Assembly: GCA_002304315.1 (NCBI GenBank)
Contig: NEUO01000005.1
Coordinates: 1 to 54,274, forward strand
Length of the DNA stretch: 54,274 nucleotides
Direction: 5' to 3'
DNA from: Verrucomicrobiia bacterium Tous-C4TDCM
Lineage (GTDB): Bacteria > Verrucomicrobiota > Verrucomicrobiia > Verrucomicrobiales > Akkermansiaceae
Positions 33,463 through 43,468 of this stretch are shown piece after piece; the stretch's first letter is position 1, and each line of letters opens with the position of its first letter. The translations under genes and the position numbers were made by a program. The notes under the pieces are model-generated. The model saw only the letters and a program-made list of their open reading frames with translations, did no database searches and had not been told where the DNA came from.

Positions 33463-36400
33463 TCACTCCACCGTCATCTCCACGCTCCCGCTGTGCGCGT
33501 TGAACTCCGGCGCATACATGCAGCGGATCTCCGCGATGCCGGTCTGGTATTTCCCGGCGTGCTGGACCCGCACGCTGGTCTCGAAGACGTGCGTGCCCGG
33601 CGGCAGGCGGTCGATGAAGAAGTGGCTCGCGGTGTCGCGGGTCACCTCGTAGTAGCCGAAGCCGTCCTGCCAGCGGTAGCCGCTCAGCACGTTCACCGGC
33701 TCGGTCCCGCTGCCGCGGAGGTCCTTGAGGTGGACGTATTCCATCGCGCGGTCGTTCTTCAAAATCACCCGCGTCACCAGCTCGTCGCCGACCTTCACCG
33801 CGCCTGCCACCGGCACCAGCACCGGACCCTTGTCGGTGTTCTTCCGCAGGAACAGCGACTTCTCCAGCGTGAGCTGCTTGCCGCCGTGCGAGGTCACCTT
33901 GGCCATGTCTTCCAGATACTGCCAATGCACGCTCGCCCAGCTCACCCCGGCGTCGGTCTTGGTCAGCGCGATCTTCCCGAGCTCCGGCTTCACCGCTTCC
34001 TGGACAAAGCGGCTTTCATAGAAACCCGTCCCCGCCTCGACCGCTTCCGGCTTCACCTCCTGCCCGCCAAGCGAGATCTTCAGCAGCGCGTCGGAGCCTA
34101 ACAGGTTCTTCCCGCCCCGGAGCAGCGAATAGACCGCGTCGGCCGTCGCCTTGGTGGTCTTCCAATCGCCGACCTGCTTCTGCTTGATCAGCCACACCTG
34201 GCAATCGTCGACCGCCTTCTCGTCGGCATCGATCTCGCGGAAGGCCTCGATCATCATCGCCTGGGTCTCGATCGGCGCCTGCCACCACCACCAGCCCTCG
34301 CCCTCGCTGTCCTTCCAATACATCCCCTGCTCCTCGTCGATCACCGCGTGCTCTTTCAGCGAGCGCGTCACCAGTGCCGGCACTTCCTTGTCGCCCAGCC
34401 GGTGCAGCGCCAGCGCCACATGCGCCCGCGACATCCGGCTGCCGAGCTTCGTCCAATGCTTCTTCGCCTGCCCGGTGAAGTAGTCGAAGGCCACCTTGTC
34501 CTCCGCCTTCAGCGCCCGGTCTTTCAGGAAGAAAGTCCGGGTGTAAAGATGGTGCGCGATCCGCTCGTCGAGGTTCTCGTGGTCGAGCAACTTGCGCCGG
34601 ACCAGCTCGCGGTAGCGCTCCGTCAAATCCGCATCGAGCGCGCCCAGCGACTTCAGCGCCGGCGTGACATCGGTGGCCACGCCCAGCGCCCGCAGCCGGG
34701 CGAAGCCGGTCGTGATGTAGAGCGAGATGTATTCATCACCGCGCCCGCCGGGGAACCACGGCCACAAGCCGTCGGGCCCCTGCATCGCCGCCAGCTTCGC
34801 CAGCGCTTTCTCGAGCTCGCGCTCCATGTGGTTGTCGTCGAACAGCAGTCCGACCCGCCGCCGGGCTTCGGACTCGTTGGTCGCCTCACGCAGCCACGGC
34901 GTCTCTTCCAGCATCATCCCCTTGAGGTCCGCGTTCTTCGTCAACGGGCTGTCGAGCGCCTTGCCGCCGGCCGCTTTCCACTGGTCGAAGATCCGCCGCA
35001 TCTTCGGGTCGGAACCCGCGATGTTCCGGGCCAGCGCGTTGGCGTAGTAGCGGTTGAAAGTCTGCTCCGAGCACTCGTGCGGGAACTCCATCAGGTAGGG
35101 CAGCGCCATCACCGCATACCACGCCGGTTGCGACACCACCTGCACGTGCAGGAAGCGGTTCTCCAGCGTCTCCGAGCCGCCGCTCTGCGACAGCTTCGTG
35201 AAGTCGAACTCCTTCGTCCCTGCATTGCGGATCGGCAGCGACATCGACTCGGTCACCAGGATCCGCCGCGGGATCACCGGCAGCCAGCCTTCCTCGCCGT
35301 CGCTCAGCGTCCCGCTCGACGCCACCGCCTTGTATTTCAGGAATCCCGCGCCGTCCGGCACCGCGAGTTTCCACCGGAGCGTCCGGCTTTCCTTCGCCGG
35401 CACCGTGAAGGCCTGCTCCGGCACCGCGATCCCCAGCGCGGCGGTCTTATCCGCCTCGGTCGCGGCGTCTAACAGCGTCAGCCGCGCCGTGCCTGACTGC
35501 TCCTTGTCGGCCGTGTTGGTGACCTTAACCGTGAACCACAGCTCGTCGCCCTCGCGCAGGAAACGCGGCGGGTTCGGCTGCACCATCAGGTCCTTCGCCG
35601 TCACCGTCTCGCCCTCTAACAAACCCGACCGCAGCTCCTTGTCATGCGCCATCCCGAGGAATCGCCACTTGGTCAGCGCCTCCGGCATCGTGAAGGTCAT
35701 CCGCACCGTGCCGTCGTCGCCGCTGGTCAGGTCCGGGAAGAAGAAGGCGGTCTCCTGCAAGTTCGCCCGCGTGGCGACCTGCGACACATCCACCGGGGCC
35801 GCTCCGCCGCCCTGCCCGCGTGGGACCTCACCGCCCGCCTCGGACAGCATGAACATATCCGCGCTCTTCTCCATCGGTGCCGCCGCCGCCATCGGGGCGG
35901 CATCGGCGTCTAGCCCGGACATATGCCGGTTGGACATGCCCTTGCGGAGAGCTCCGGATCGCAGCCGCCCTCCCCCGAAACCGCCACCGGCGCGATCCCC
36001 CCAGCCGCGCCCCCCTTCGAAAATCATCAGCTCGTCGATGAACCGCCGGAACGGCGCCCCCAAGTAGAATCCGGCCTCACGGGAAAAATCCGACCTTTCG
36101 TCCAATCTCCTCAAGCCGCTGCTGAACTGCCACGGCCGCTGGTACTCCCACTCCTGCCTCAGCAAACCCGCCAAGCTCTCGAACGAATGCGGCGCGAAGG
36201 CATCGAGCGACGCATCATACAAGGTCGCCACCATCTCCGCCGCCGCCGCTTCCCCGCCTGCGCCCTCGATCACCGCGGTCCAGGTCTCCTTCGCGCCGGG
36301 CTCAAGCTTCGAGACCAAGTGCTCCCAACGCAGCTTCAACTCCTTGTTCGTCCACGGCACCTCCACCACCCGCTGGAACTGGTGCAGCCGGTTCATCGTC

Positions 36401-39400
36401 ACCTGGAACACCACCACCGAGATCCCGCCGCGATGCTTCTCTTCGACCGGCAGCCGGAACACCTGCTGGGTCCGCCCTTCCGCCGACCACTCGCGCTTGA
36501 TCAGCCCGCCGTTGACCCGCCACTCGACGCAGGCGCGCGCCTTCTCATGCCCGCTGCCCCACAGGAACACCGCCTCATTCCCCGGCTCCACCGACCACGA
36601 AGGCGAGCTGGTGAAGAACGGCATCATCGTCGGGAAATCCGCCGCATCCGGAGCCAGCACCTGGATCCCGCGGATCGCCTTTACCGTCTTGCCGTTGGCA
36701 TCCTTCGTTTCGAAAATCAAACGGTAGGCCCCCGCTTCCAGCACCCGCTTCAACGCCGCCTTGCCCTTGTCATCGGTCTCCACCGGCAGCTCCGCCACCA
36801 GCTCGCCCGGCTCCCACTTGTCGGGATCGGTCACCGGCACCGCGGGATCCACCTCATGCTGCCCGCCCCAATATCCGCCGCCATCCGGCCGCGGGCATTT
36901 TGCCGGCTCCTTCAGCCGGTGAATCTTCAACACTCCCTTCGCCGCGCGGCCTTCGTTGTCGTGCGACATCGTGCTGACCCGCAGCTCGCTCTCCTTGCCC
37001 GACTCCAGCCAATCGTCCGCCGACAGTTCCGCCTTCAGCGCGGTGTAGGCCACCGACACCGTCCGCGTCGCCGAGCGCGTCTCACCGGCGCTGTCTGTTA
37101 GATCGGCCGTCACCAGGAAATCGAACACCGGCTCCACATCCTCGCCCACCGAAAGGTCCGGCTTTGCCATGAAGCGGATCATCACCGAGCCGTCCGCAGC
37201 GGTCTCAGCCACGCCGTGCGCGATCTCCTCCGAATCGTCGGCCAACGGCGGCGCCCACCAGCACCAGCGCATCCACAGCGGCAGCCGGGTCATCCGCGTC
37301 ACCCGCCACGCCACCTTGGCACCGTCGACCGGCGCACCGGTGTACGATTCCCCTCGTACTTTGACGACGACTTCCTTGCCCAGCGCCGCCGGGTCCTTCG
37401 GCGCATCCACTTCCGCGAAAAACTTCGGCCGCTTGTATTCCTCCACCCGGATCGTCGTGCCGCCGCCCTCGCCCTCGACCATCAGCCGGCACATCCCCAG
37501 CACCGATCCCTCCGGCGCGGTGAAGGTGCCCGCAAACGATCCCCGCTCGTTGCTCTTGAGCGCCACCTTGCCCGCCTCCTTGCCGTTCGGATCGCGGAGC
37601 AGCACAGACGTCTCCTTGTTCGAGATCGTTTCGTATTTCCCCGTGTCCGGATGGGTCCGGCACCAGATCCCCTTGAAATGCACCGTCTGCCCCGGCCGGT
37701 AGATCGCCCGGTCGGTGAACATCACGACGCGGGTCTGCTCGTCTTTCCCCCCGCTGCCGCGGCCTCCCGTCCAGCCCCGCGTCACCGCCCGCTCAAGCCC
37801 GCGGCTCGCCACCAATAGATAGTTCCGGCCATCTCCCTGGTCGCGAATCTCGAAGCGCCCGCTGGCATCGGTCTTCGCCGTCACCTTGCTCGTCCCCGGC
37901 AGCACTTGCCGCGTGAACCAGGCACTGACTTCGACCCCCGCCAGCGGTGCGCCGCTCACGGCATCCACCACGAAGCCCTCGATCCCGCCGTCCTTCCAAG
38001 GCCGCGCCGTCATCGCCAGTGGCGTGACATGCACACCCGCCACCGCCAGCACGTTGTCCTTGTCTGCAAAGTCATCCCGCCCGCTCGCCACCAGCAGGTA
38101 GTAACCCGCTGCGACATCCCCCGGTGCCGCCAGCCGCGCGGTCCGCGATTGAAAATCCCCTGCGTCCACCAGCTTGGCATCCCACGCCTTCGCCGGCTCG
38201 CTATCCGGCATCTCGGGCACCGGATCCGCATCGATGAGACCCGCACCCGGCTGATAGACCACGGAATACAGCCGGAACCACACGCGCTTCAAATTCTTAT
38301 GCGCCACCCGGATCTCCTCACCCGCCTGCGTCCACTGCGAATCGGTCCCCAGCGTCAGCTCGCGCATTTCCAGAGAACTCACCCCGCTCGCGCAAAGCTT
38401 GCCGAAGGGATGATCCGGAAAGGCCATCGCCCCCGCCTTGAGTATCGCGTGGGCCTCCTTGGTTTCCTTGTCCTCGATCAGCCGCGCCGCCAGATCCATC
38501 CGCGCCCACGCGCTCACCGGACTCATCGCGTTTTTCTGGATGAATCCGCGCAATGCCTGCTCCACCCGCGCGTCACGACCCTCGACATCTGCCGCTTTCG
38601 CCGCCCAACGCAGCCGTTCCAGATCCGCCGCCAGGAAAGCCCCCTGATCCGCATCGGCCCGATGAAACTCCATCAGCGCCTGAAAAATCGCCAGCGCCCG
38701 CGCTTTCGGCGACGCCGCATCCTTCACCTCCGGCTTCCACGCCAGGAACTCCTCCGCCGTCCCGAACACCGGCGAATCCGCCGCAACCCGGAAGTCGTCC
38801 ACCGGCCGCGAGACCGCGACCTCTTCCGAAGCGTAAAACTCCAGCGCCCGGTTCGCCACGAAGTCATACATCGTCGGCCGCAGATCATCCCCCAACGATC
38901 CCGCCTCCAGCAACTCCGCAAAGTCCGCCACCGGCACCTTCTTCAAGGCCTCCGCGTCCGCCAGCGACTTCTGCAGCCGCGCATCGATCTCCGACAAAAT
39001 CCGCGCCAAATCCCAAGTCTCCATGTCGTCCCCCGCCGGCACCCCGGTCGAGCTGCGCTGCATGAAGCGCCACTGGTTCATCTGGTAATACCCGTGCATC
39101 CACTCCGCCGCCAGCGCCCGCAGCACCGGCCGAGCGCCTTCCGGCACCGCATCGATCGCCGCTTCCAAATTCTGGATCGGCTTCGCCTTGCCCTCGATCT
39201 GCGCCTCCATTGCGATCCTCGACGCCAGCGCCCGCGTCCCTTCGGCCCACGACCCGTCCGCGAACGCCGCCTTCTCGATCACCGAAAGAACTTCCATCAC
39301 CGTCTTCGGTTGATCCTTCTCCCGCGCCTCGTCCACCTTTTTCCACTCCGCATCCCGCGGCCCCGCCACCGCCGCCCCCAGGCAAACAAGCCCCGTCGCC

Positions 39401-39432
39401 AGCACCCGGACAAAAGATTGAAACGCATTCAT
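33463..39432 (-). CDS. Bacterial alpha-2-macroglobulin family protein
   Basis: 1989 residues from ATG 39432 with signal peptide MNAFQSFVRVLATGLVCLGA. N-terminal helical region to ~350, then MG/carboxypeptidase-regulatory-like domain (GFVDAVSGAPLAGVEVSAWF), the MG1 hallmark TDRAIYRPGQTVHFKGIWCR, further MG domains, a Gly/Met-rich bait-like region near residues 1140-1215, then an alpha-2-macroglobulin domain with the thioester motif CSEQ (Cys1454-Gln1457, in HECSEQTF), the thioester domain (MQGPDGLWPWFPGG) and the receptor-binding-like end. Bacterial relatives trap proteases in the periplasm; PBP1c (pbpC), the usual neighbour, is absent. Contains three copies of the over-represented octamer. 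Its stop lies 4 bases from the stop of the converging peptidase gene. Confidence 0.93.
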   Translation of the reverse strand: MNAFQSFVRVLATGLVCLGAAVAGPRDAEWKKVDEAREKDQPKTVMEVLSVIEKAAFADGSWAEGTRALASRIAMEAQIEGKAKPIQNLEAAIDAVPEGARPVLRALAAEWMHGYYQMNQWRFMQRSSTGVPAGDDMETWDLARILSEIDARLQKSLADAEALKKVPVADFAELLEAGSLGDDLRPTMYDFVANRALEFYASEEVAVSRPVDDFRVAADSPVFGTAEEFLAWKPEVKDAASPKARALAIFQALMEFHRADADQGAFLAADLERLRWAAKAADVEGRDARVEQALRGFIQKNAMSPVSAWARMDLAARLIEDKETKEAHAILKAGAMAFPDHPFGKLCASGVSSLEMRELTLGTDSQWTQAGEEIRVAHKNLKRVWFRLYSVVYQPGAGLIDADPVPEMPDSEPAKAWDAKLVDAGDFQSRTARLAAPGDVAAGYYLLVASGRDDFADKDNVLAVAGVHVTPLAMTARPWKDGGIEGFVVDAVSGAPLAGVEVSAWFTRQVLPGTSKVTAKTDASGRFEIRDQGDGRNYLLVASRGLERAVTRGWTGGRGSGGKDEQTRVVMFTDRAIYRPGQTVHFKGIWCRTHPDTGKYETISNKETSVLLRDPNGKEAGKVALKSNERGSFAGTFTAPEGSVLGMCRLMVEGEGGGTTIRVEEYKRPKFFAEVDAPKDPAALGKEVVVKVRGESYTGAPVDGAKVAWRVTRMTRLPLWMRWCWWAPPLADDSEEIAHGVAETAADGSVMIRFMAKPDLSVGEDVEPVFDFLVTADLTDSAGETRSATRTVSVAYTALKAELSADDWLESGKESELRVSTMSHDNEGRAAKGVLKIHRLKEPAKCPRPDGGGYWGGQHEVDPAVPVTDPDKWEPGELVAELPVETDDKGKAALKRVLEAGAYRLIFETKDANGKTVKAIRGIQVLAPDAADFPTMMPFFTSSPSWSVEPGNEAVFLWGSGHEKARACVEWRVNGGLIKREWSAEGRTQQVFRLPVEEKHRGGISVVVFQVTMNRLHQFQRVVEVPWTNKELKLRWEHLVSKLEPGAKETWTAVIEGAGGEAAAAEMVATLYDASLDAFAPHSFESLAGLLRQEWEYQRPWQFSSGLRRLDERSDFSREAGFYLGAPFRRFIDELMIFEGGRGWGDRAGGGFGGGRLRSGALRKGMSNRHMSGLDADAAPMAAAAPMEKSADMFMLSEAGGEVPRGQGGGAAPVDVSQVATRANLQETAFFFPDLTSGDDGTVRMTFTMPEALTKWRFLGMAHDKELRSGLLEGETVTAKDLMVQPNPPRFLREGDELWFTVKVTNTADKEQSGTARLTLLDAATEADKTAALGIAVPEQAFTVPAKESRTLRWKLAVPDGAGFLKYKAVASSGTLSDGEEGWLPVIPRRILVTESMSLPIRNAGTKEFDFTKLSQSGGSETLENRFLHVQVVSQPAWYAVMALPYLMEFPHECSEQTFNRYYANALARNIAGSDPKMRRIFDQWKAAGGKALDSPLTKNADLKGMMLEETPWLREATNESEARRRVGLLFDDNHMERELEKALAKLAAMQGPDGLWPWFPGGRGDEYISLYITTGFARLRALGVATDVTPALKSLGALDADLTERYRELVRRKLLDHENLDERIAHHLYTRTFFLKDRALKAEDKVAFDYFTGQAKKHWTKLGSRMSRAHVALALHRLGDKEVPALVTRSLKEHAVIDEEQGMYWKDSEGEGWWWWQAPIETQAMMIEAFREIDADEKAVDDCQVWLIKQKQVGDWKTTKATADAVYSLLRGGKNLLGSDALLKISLGGQEVKPEAVEAGTGFYESRFVQEAVKPELGKIALTKTDAGVSWASVHWQYLEDMAKVTSHGGKQLTLEKSLFLRKNTDKGPVLVPVAGAVKVGDELVTRVILKNDRAMEYVHLKDLRGSGTEPVNVLSGYRWQDGFGYYEVTRDTASHFFIDRLPPGTHVFETSVRVQHAGKYQTGIAEIRCMYAPEFNAHSGSVEMTVE

Positions 39433-39521
39433 GGTCGTAAATTCGGATTCACCCTCCGCCGCGAAAACGGAAGGCTTCCACCCTGACACACGAAAGCGCG
39501 AATCCTTAGACAGAAAATCAC

Positions 39522-39659
39522 ATGAGCAAGCGCCACTGGAACACCGTCGTGCTCGACGGCTCCCTGCCCTCCTCCCTCGTCCGCGAACTCATCGACCATT
39601 CCTACGACCTCGTCGTCGCCGGCCTGACGAAAGCGGAACGCGCCAAACTCAACTTGTAG
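39522..39659 (+). pseudogene. MmcQ/YjbR-family C-terminal fragment
   Basis: 45 residues: MSKRHWNTVVLDGSLPSSLV, then RELIDHSYDLVVAGLTKAER. This is the C-terminal third of MmcQ/YjbR-type proteins (about 115-120 residues), starting where the family reads GYHMxKRHWNTV. The preceding codon is still His, so it is a fragment and not a short gene. Its last codons and TAG are part of a dispersed repeat (39653-39689), which seems to have provided the stop. Confidence 0.6.
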
Positions 39660-39689
39660 CGGCGCGTCTGCGACCGCCGCACTTTGTAA
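39653..39689 (+). repeat. Dispersed CGGC-GACCGCCG palindromic repeat, copy A
   Basis: CTTGTAGCGGCGCGTCTGCG, then ACCGCCGCACTTTGTAA. It is nearly identical to the repeat at 48495-48530, and the core GGCGGTC-TGC-GACCGCC recurs inverted at 48603-48625. The unit folds into a small hairpin. It overlaps the end of the MmcQ fragment. Confidence 0.85.
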
Positions 39690-39871
39690 ATGCAGCAACC
39701 CCGGCAGCCCGTCTCACCTCGAACTCGGCCGCGAACCCTCCCGTGAGTTCATTGCCATCCAGCCTCGGTCATCCCTCTCCGCCAAGGCTACGAAGGACAG
39801 GTAGAAGCGCCGCTACACCCGCTTTCCCGCTGACAATCCCGGCCAACCCGCCGCGTAGCCTCCGCCCGCCC

Positions 39872-42385
39872 GTGACCACCCTTCTCCGACTCTTCGCTTC
39901 CCTCGCCCTCGCCCCACCCCTCCACGCCCTGCCGCCTGGCGTCCCCGCCGAACCCTTCTCGCAGGTAAAAGAGTATGGCTTCATGAACTGGGCGAACGGC
40001 CTGAACGCCCCGGACCTCCGCATCCAGACCTCCCGCTACCTGCTCCACTACAACCCTCGTAGTTTCGGCCCGACTTCGCTGACATCGCTCGCGAATCCAC
40101 CGTCCGAAGCCGAAGCCCTCACCGCCCAACTCCCACCCGGCCCGCCGCTCGGCTTTTCCTGCATTATCGGCGGCAACAGCAGCACCGGCCCGGTCACCGC
40201 CGCCAACGACGACCTCCGCACCTGCCAACTCGTCGAAAGCGGCAAGTTCTTCCAGCGCCGCTGGCAAAGCGCCGCCCTGCCCGCCGGCATCCCCTTCGAC
40301 CCCGCGCGCACCGGCCTCGAAACCGCCGCCTGGCCCGACCGCCTCTCCTTCGTACTCCGCCTGACCCCGACCGAAGGCGTGCTGAACGGCACGCTGTCGA
40401 TGACCCTCGACCTGCCCGACGGCTACCAGCTCCTCCCCGGCGAAGGCCCCGTCCGTGCCCTCGTCGCGGCCGATGGCTCCGGCTTCGTCGTCCAACCATC
40501 TTCAAGAAATAACGCGCTCCTGATCGACGACAAAACCTCCACCCTCACCGCGAAACGAACTTCCTCCGACTGGCAACCCGGCCAGGAAGTCTCCCTCGGC
40601 ATCATCCTCCACCCCGCCGCCCGCGGCATCCCCGAACTGCTGCGCCAGATCACCTCCGAAGAGCAGGAACCGCTCGCCATCTCCGTGATCGGCATCGAGC
40701 CTGCGTTCCCCCAGCTCCCCGTGCTCCCCGAGAAAGACCCCGGCTTCCACCGCATCGTCCTCCCGAAAGGCAGTGACGGCGCCAACGGCCGGATGCGCGC
40801 CCGGATCACCGTCAAGAACCCGCACCCCGAAGCCCGCGTGCTGCGCCTCTGCTTCGACGGCGTCCCGCATTACATCCCCGGACTCACCGCCGTGCTGCGC
40901 GACCTCGACGGCTTCCCGCTCGGCATCCCGGTCCAGCTTTCGAAAAACTGGCACGGCCCGAACCCGCCCGCCGACGGCCCCGCGGGCTTCGCCGGCTACT
41001 GGTTCCACGGCCTGACGATGCTCGCCGTGCCGCCGAACGGCACCTGGGAGTTCGAGCTGATGATGACCGGCGAAAACTGGGGCGGAATCGCCGCCGCCAC
41101 CCATTCCCAGCTGTCGATCATCGGCTACGGCGGCAACCAGCAATGGGACGAGGCCGCCCTCGGCAACCGCGGCGAGGCGCTCTGCTACGACATGGACCAC
41201 GTCCTCACCGACAACGATTTCACCGACTCCCGCCCCTTCCACGCCCTCGACGCCAAAGACAAGCGCAACTGGGGCATCAACGCCGGCGGCGGCTCCGTCC
41301 TCCGCTACACCGATGCCGCCGGCACCGTCCGCCGCCACGCCGGGATGCGCGTCCGCTATGTCCGCCAATGCCCGGTTCTAACAGAAGCGATCTTCGCCGG
41401 CCGCACCGATGACGGCGCGATGGACTTCCGCTTCAGCGCCGGTCTCCCCCGCGCCGAAGATCTCACCCGCGGACTCCACCGCATCCGCATCGACGTGAAG
41501 AAGGACATGCCCTTCCGCCGCCTCGTTTTCTATCAGCAGGCGGGCGACACCTATTCCTACAACCAGGGCGACACCCTCTCCTACGGCCACGCCGGCCACG
41601 CGACGCCTGTCCGCCAATGGAAAGCTTCCGGCAAGCCCGGCGAGATCACCGGCGAAGCGATCGCCCTCGAAGGCCCTTCGCCCTGGGCCGCGGTCACGAA
41701 TGGCGGCCCCGCAAAGGATTACCGCCCCGCCAACCACGGCTTCATCGTCCGCTCGTGGAAAGCCCGGCTCGATGGCCGCGATGTCCCGACGCCCTACCTC
41801 CAAGAGCGCCGCAACGCCGCGAACGTCTCCATCCTAGAACTCGTCCCACCGCCCGGCATCACCCGCCTCAAGGCCGGCGATTACGTCGAGATGGACCTCG
41901 TCCGCCTCTACGTCCCGCGCTCCCTCGACAACTACGGCGGCAAGAACGAGGCCTTCCGCCAGGCCCTCCGCGACTACGACAACGATCCGCGCATGATCCT
42001 CCGCGAAGCCGCCGGCAACCACCTCACCCTCACGCCGACCTTCGGCACCCTCGAGCATCTCCACCCGCCGCAAATCCGATCCGACACGAACCGCGCCGCC
42101 TTCACCCTCCGCGGCGGCCTCGGGGCGGTGCCCGTCACCTTCACCGGCCTCACCGACTACCGCCATCCCGTGCTCGAACAGAAGGTCGGCGACACCTGGC
42201 AAAAGATCGACCAGTCCGTCGCCGGCAACGACTTCTGGCAGTGCGATTTCAACGCCGCCACCGGCACCTGGGAGATCACCTTCACCATCCTCCCCGACGG
42301 CGGTTACCAAACCGTCGAGTCCCTGATCCAAGAACCGCGGATCCGCGAATTCCGCTTCCAGGTCGGCCCGCCGCCGCCGAAGTAA
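39872..42385 (+). CDS. Large exported protein of unknown function
   Basis: 837 residues from GTG 39872 (MTTLLRLFASLALAPPLHAL gives a signal peptide). No ATG is available at the right place: the first Met is ~37 residues into the mature protein. The protein is rich in beta structure with no domain I can name: FMNWANGLNAPDLRIQTSRY, YNPRSFGPTSL, LSFVLRLTPTEGVLNGTL, FDGVPHYIPGLTAVLRD, DKRNWGINAGGGSV, DMPFRRLVFYQQ. The even spread of aromatic residues and the absence of membrane segments suggest a secreted carbohydrate-binding or hydrolase-like protein, but there is no visible catalytic pair. It carries one CTA-ACA copy of the octamer at 41377. Confidence 0.75.
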   Translation: MTTLLRLFASLALAPPLHALPPGVPAEPFSQVKEYGFMNWANGLNAPDLRIQTSRYLLHYNPRSFGPTSLTSLANPPSEAEALTAQLPPGPPLGFSCIIGGNSSTGPVTAANDDLRTCQLVESGKFFQRRWQSAALPAGIPFDPARTGLETAAWPDRLSFVLRLTPTEGVLNGTLSMTLDLPDGYQLLPGEGPVRALVAADGSGFVVQPSSRNNALLIDDKTSTLTAKRTSSDWQPGQEVSLGIILHPAARGIPELLRQITSEEQEPLAISVIGIEPAFPQLPVLPEKDPGFHRIVLPKGSDGANGRMRARITVKNPHPEARVLRLCFDGVPHYIPGLTAVLRDLDGFPLGIPVQLSKNWHGPNPPADGPAGFAGYWFHGLTMLAVPPNGTWEFELMMTGENWGGIAAATHSQLSIIGYGGNQQWDEAALGNRGEALCYDMDHVLTDNDFTDSRPFHALDAKDKRNWGINAGGGSVLRYTDAAGTVRRHAGMRVRYVRQCPVLTEAIFAGRTDDGAMDFRFSAGLPRAEDLTRGLHRIRIDVKKDMPFRRLVFYQQAGDTYSYNQGDTLSYGHAGHATPVRQWKASGKPGEITGEAIALEGPSPWAAVTNGGPAKDYRPANHGFIVRSWKARLDGRDVPTPYLQERRNAANVSILELVPPPGITRLKAGDYVEMDLVRLYVPRSLDNYGGKNEAFRQALRDYDNDPRMILREAAGNHLTLTPTFGTLEHLHPPQIRSDTNRAAFTLRGGLGAVPVTFTGLTDYRHPVLEQKVGDTWQKIDQSVAGNDFWQCDFNAATGTWEITFTILPDGGYQTVESLIQEPRIREFRFQVGPPPPK

Positions 42386-42432
42386 CACCCGTTGCCGCGA
42401 CTGTTCAGACGCATCGCGTCTCATCAGCGTAG

Positions 42433-42509
42433 CTGGGGTGTCTCGCCCCAGTCCGTTCCGGGGGCGTCTCGCCCCTCGGAATCCACAAAGCGGCTGGTGA
42501 AATCACCAG
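42433..42509. repeat. Cluster of three small hairpins between converging genes
   Basis: CTGGGG-TGTCTCG-CCCCAG (42433-42451); a related hairpin with GGGGC-GTCTC-GCCCC (42461-42475); and CTGGTGA-AA-TCACCAG (42494-42509). The first two share the GTCTCG loop. They lie between the stop of the exported protein and that of the ABC ATPase and may act as terminators, though no U tract follows. One TCTAACAA octamer lies just beyond (42552). Confidence 0.7.
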
Positions 42510-42575
42510 AGTCAACACAGCCATCCGAATCGAAAAGCCATCACTCACGATTCTAACAAACGGCTCACCGCGGAA

Positions 42576-43400
42576 TCACATTCCCGCCGGCCTCACCTCG
42601 CACCACCCCCCGCTCCACGAAACCCGCAGCGGCAAGCCGAACAACTCGCCCAGCCCGCGCGATTCGAGCACCTTGCGCTTCGGCCCGTCCGCCCGCACCC
42701 GGCCCTTTTCTAACAAAATCACCCGCCCGATCTCCGGCGGGATCTCACCGGGATGGTGCGTCACCAGTACCAACGTGTGGCCATGCACCGCCAGCTCACG
42801 CATCACCGCCGTCAGCCCCAGCGCCGCGGAGAAATCGAGCGCCGTCGACGGTTCGTCCAGCACCAGCACCGGCGGATCATGGACCAGCGCCCGGGCGATC
42901 AGAAAGCGCCGCCGCTCGCCCGATGACATCGTTCCGAAATCCCGCACCGCCAGACCGAGCACGCCCAGCCGCTTCATCACCTCCTCCGCCTTCGCCTTAT
43001 CCTTCGCGCTGAACTTCATGTCCCGCGTCCGGCCGAAAGCCCCGCGCAGCGAACTCAGCACCACGGCGCCCGCCGTCTCCTCCGGATGAAAGCGCGCCAC
43101 GTCTTCCGGCATCACCACGCCGATCTTGTGCCGCAGTTCCTCCAGCGACCACAGGTCCTCGCCGAACAAGCGACAACTCGTTCCCTCGTTCGCTTCCGCC
43201 CGCACCTCGCCCGTCAGCAACTTCAGCAGCGTGCTCTTGCCCGCCCCGTTCGGCCCCAGGATCGCCACGCTCTCGCCATGCCGCAGCGCCAGCGAGAAAT
43301 CGCGCAGCGCCACCGTGTCGCCCCGCCACACCGTCGCGTTCCGGATCTCGAAGAAGCACTCGCCTTGCACATCCCGATGCCGCCGCGACTCCGCCCGCAT
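42576..43400 (-). CDS. ABC transporter ATP-binding protein
   Basis: 274 residues from ATG 43400. Walker A GPNGAGKST (49-57), signature MSSGERRRFL, Walker B VLVLDEPS and the switch histidine LVTHH are intact. The ATPase has no permease beside it, so its partner is elsewhere. The C-terminal ~50 residues (KGRVRADGPKRKVLESRGLG) resemble ModF/iron-type ATPases that act alone or with distant permeases. Contains one octamer in LLEK (42709). It is divergent from the AlbA-like gene with a 68-base shared upstream gap. Confidence 0.88.
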   Translation of the reverse strand: MRAESRRHRDVQGECFFEIRNATVWRGDTVALRDFSLALRHGESVAILGPNGAGKSTLLKLLTGEVRAEANEGTSCRLFGEDLWSLEELRHKIGVVMPEDVARFHPEETAGAVVLSSLRGAFGRTRDMKFSAKDKAKAEEVMKRLGVLGLAVRDFGTMSSGERRRFLIARALVHDPPVLVLDEPSTALDFSAALGLTAVMRELAVHGHTLVLVTHHPGEIPPEIGRVILLEKGRVRADGPKRKVLESRGLGELFGLPLRVSWSGGWCEVRPAGM

Positions 43401-43468
43401 GGCCAGCTTTTTCCGCCGCTTTGCCCATCGACTTCCCGACGGCAGAACGCCATGCTTCCTGGAATTCC

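Noticed and set aside
37906-39486. 526-codon plus-strand frame opposite the alpha-2-macroglobulin gene
   Set aside because: Composition of a shadow frame (Arg/His/Pro-rich) and the opposite strand encodes a clear protein family.
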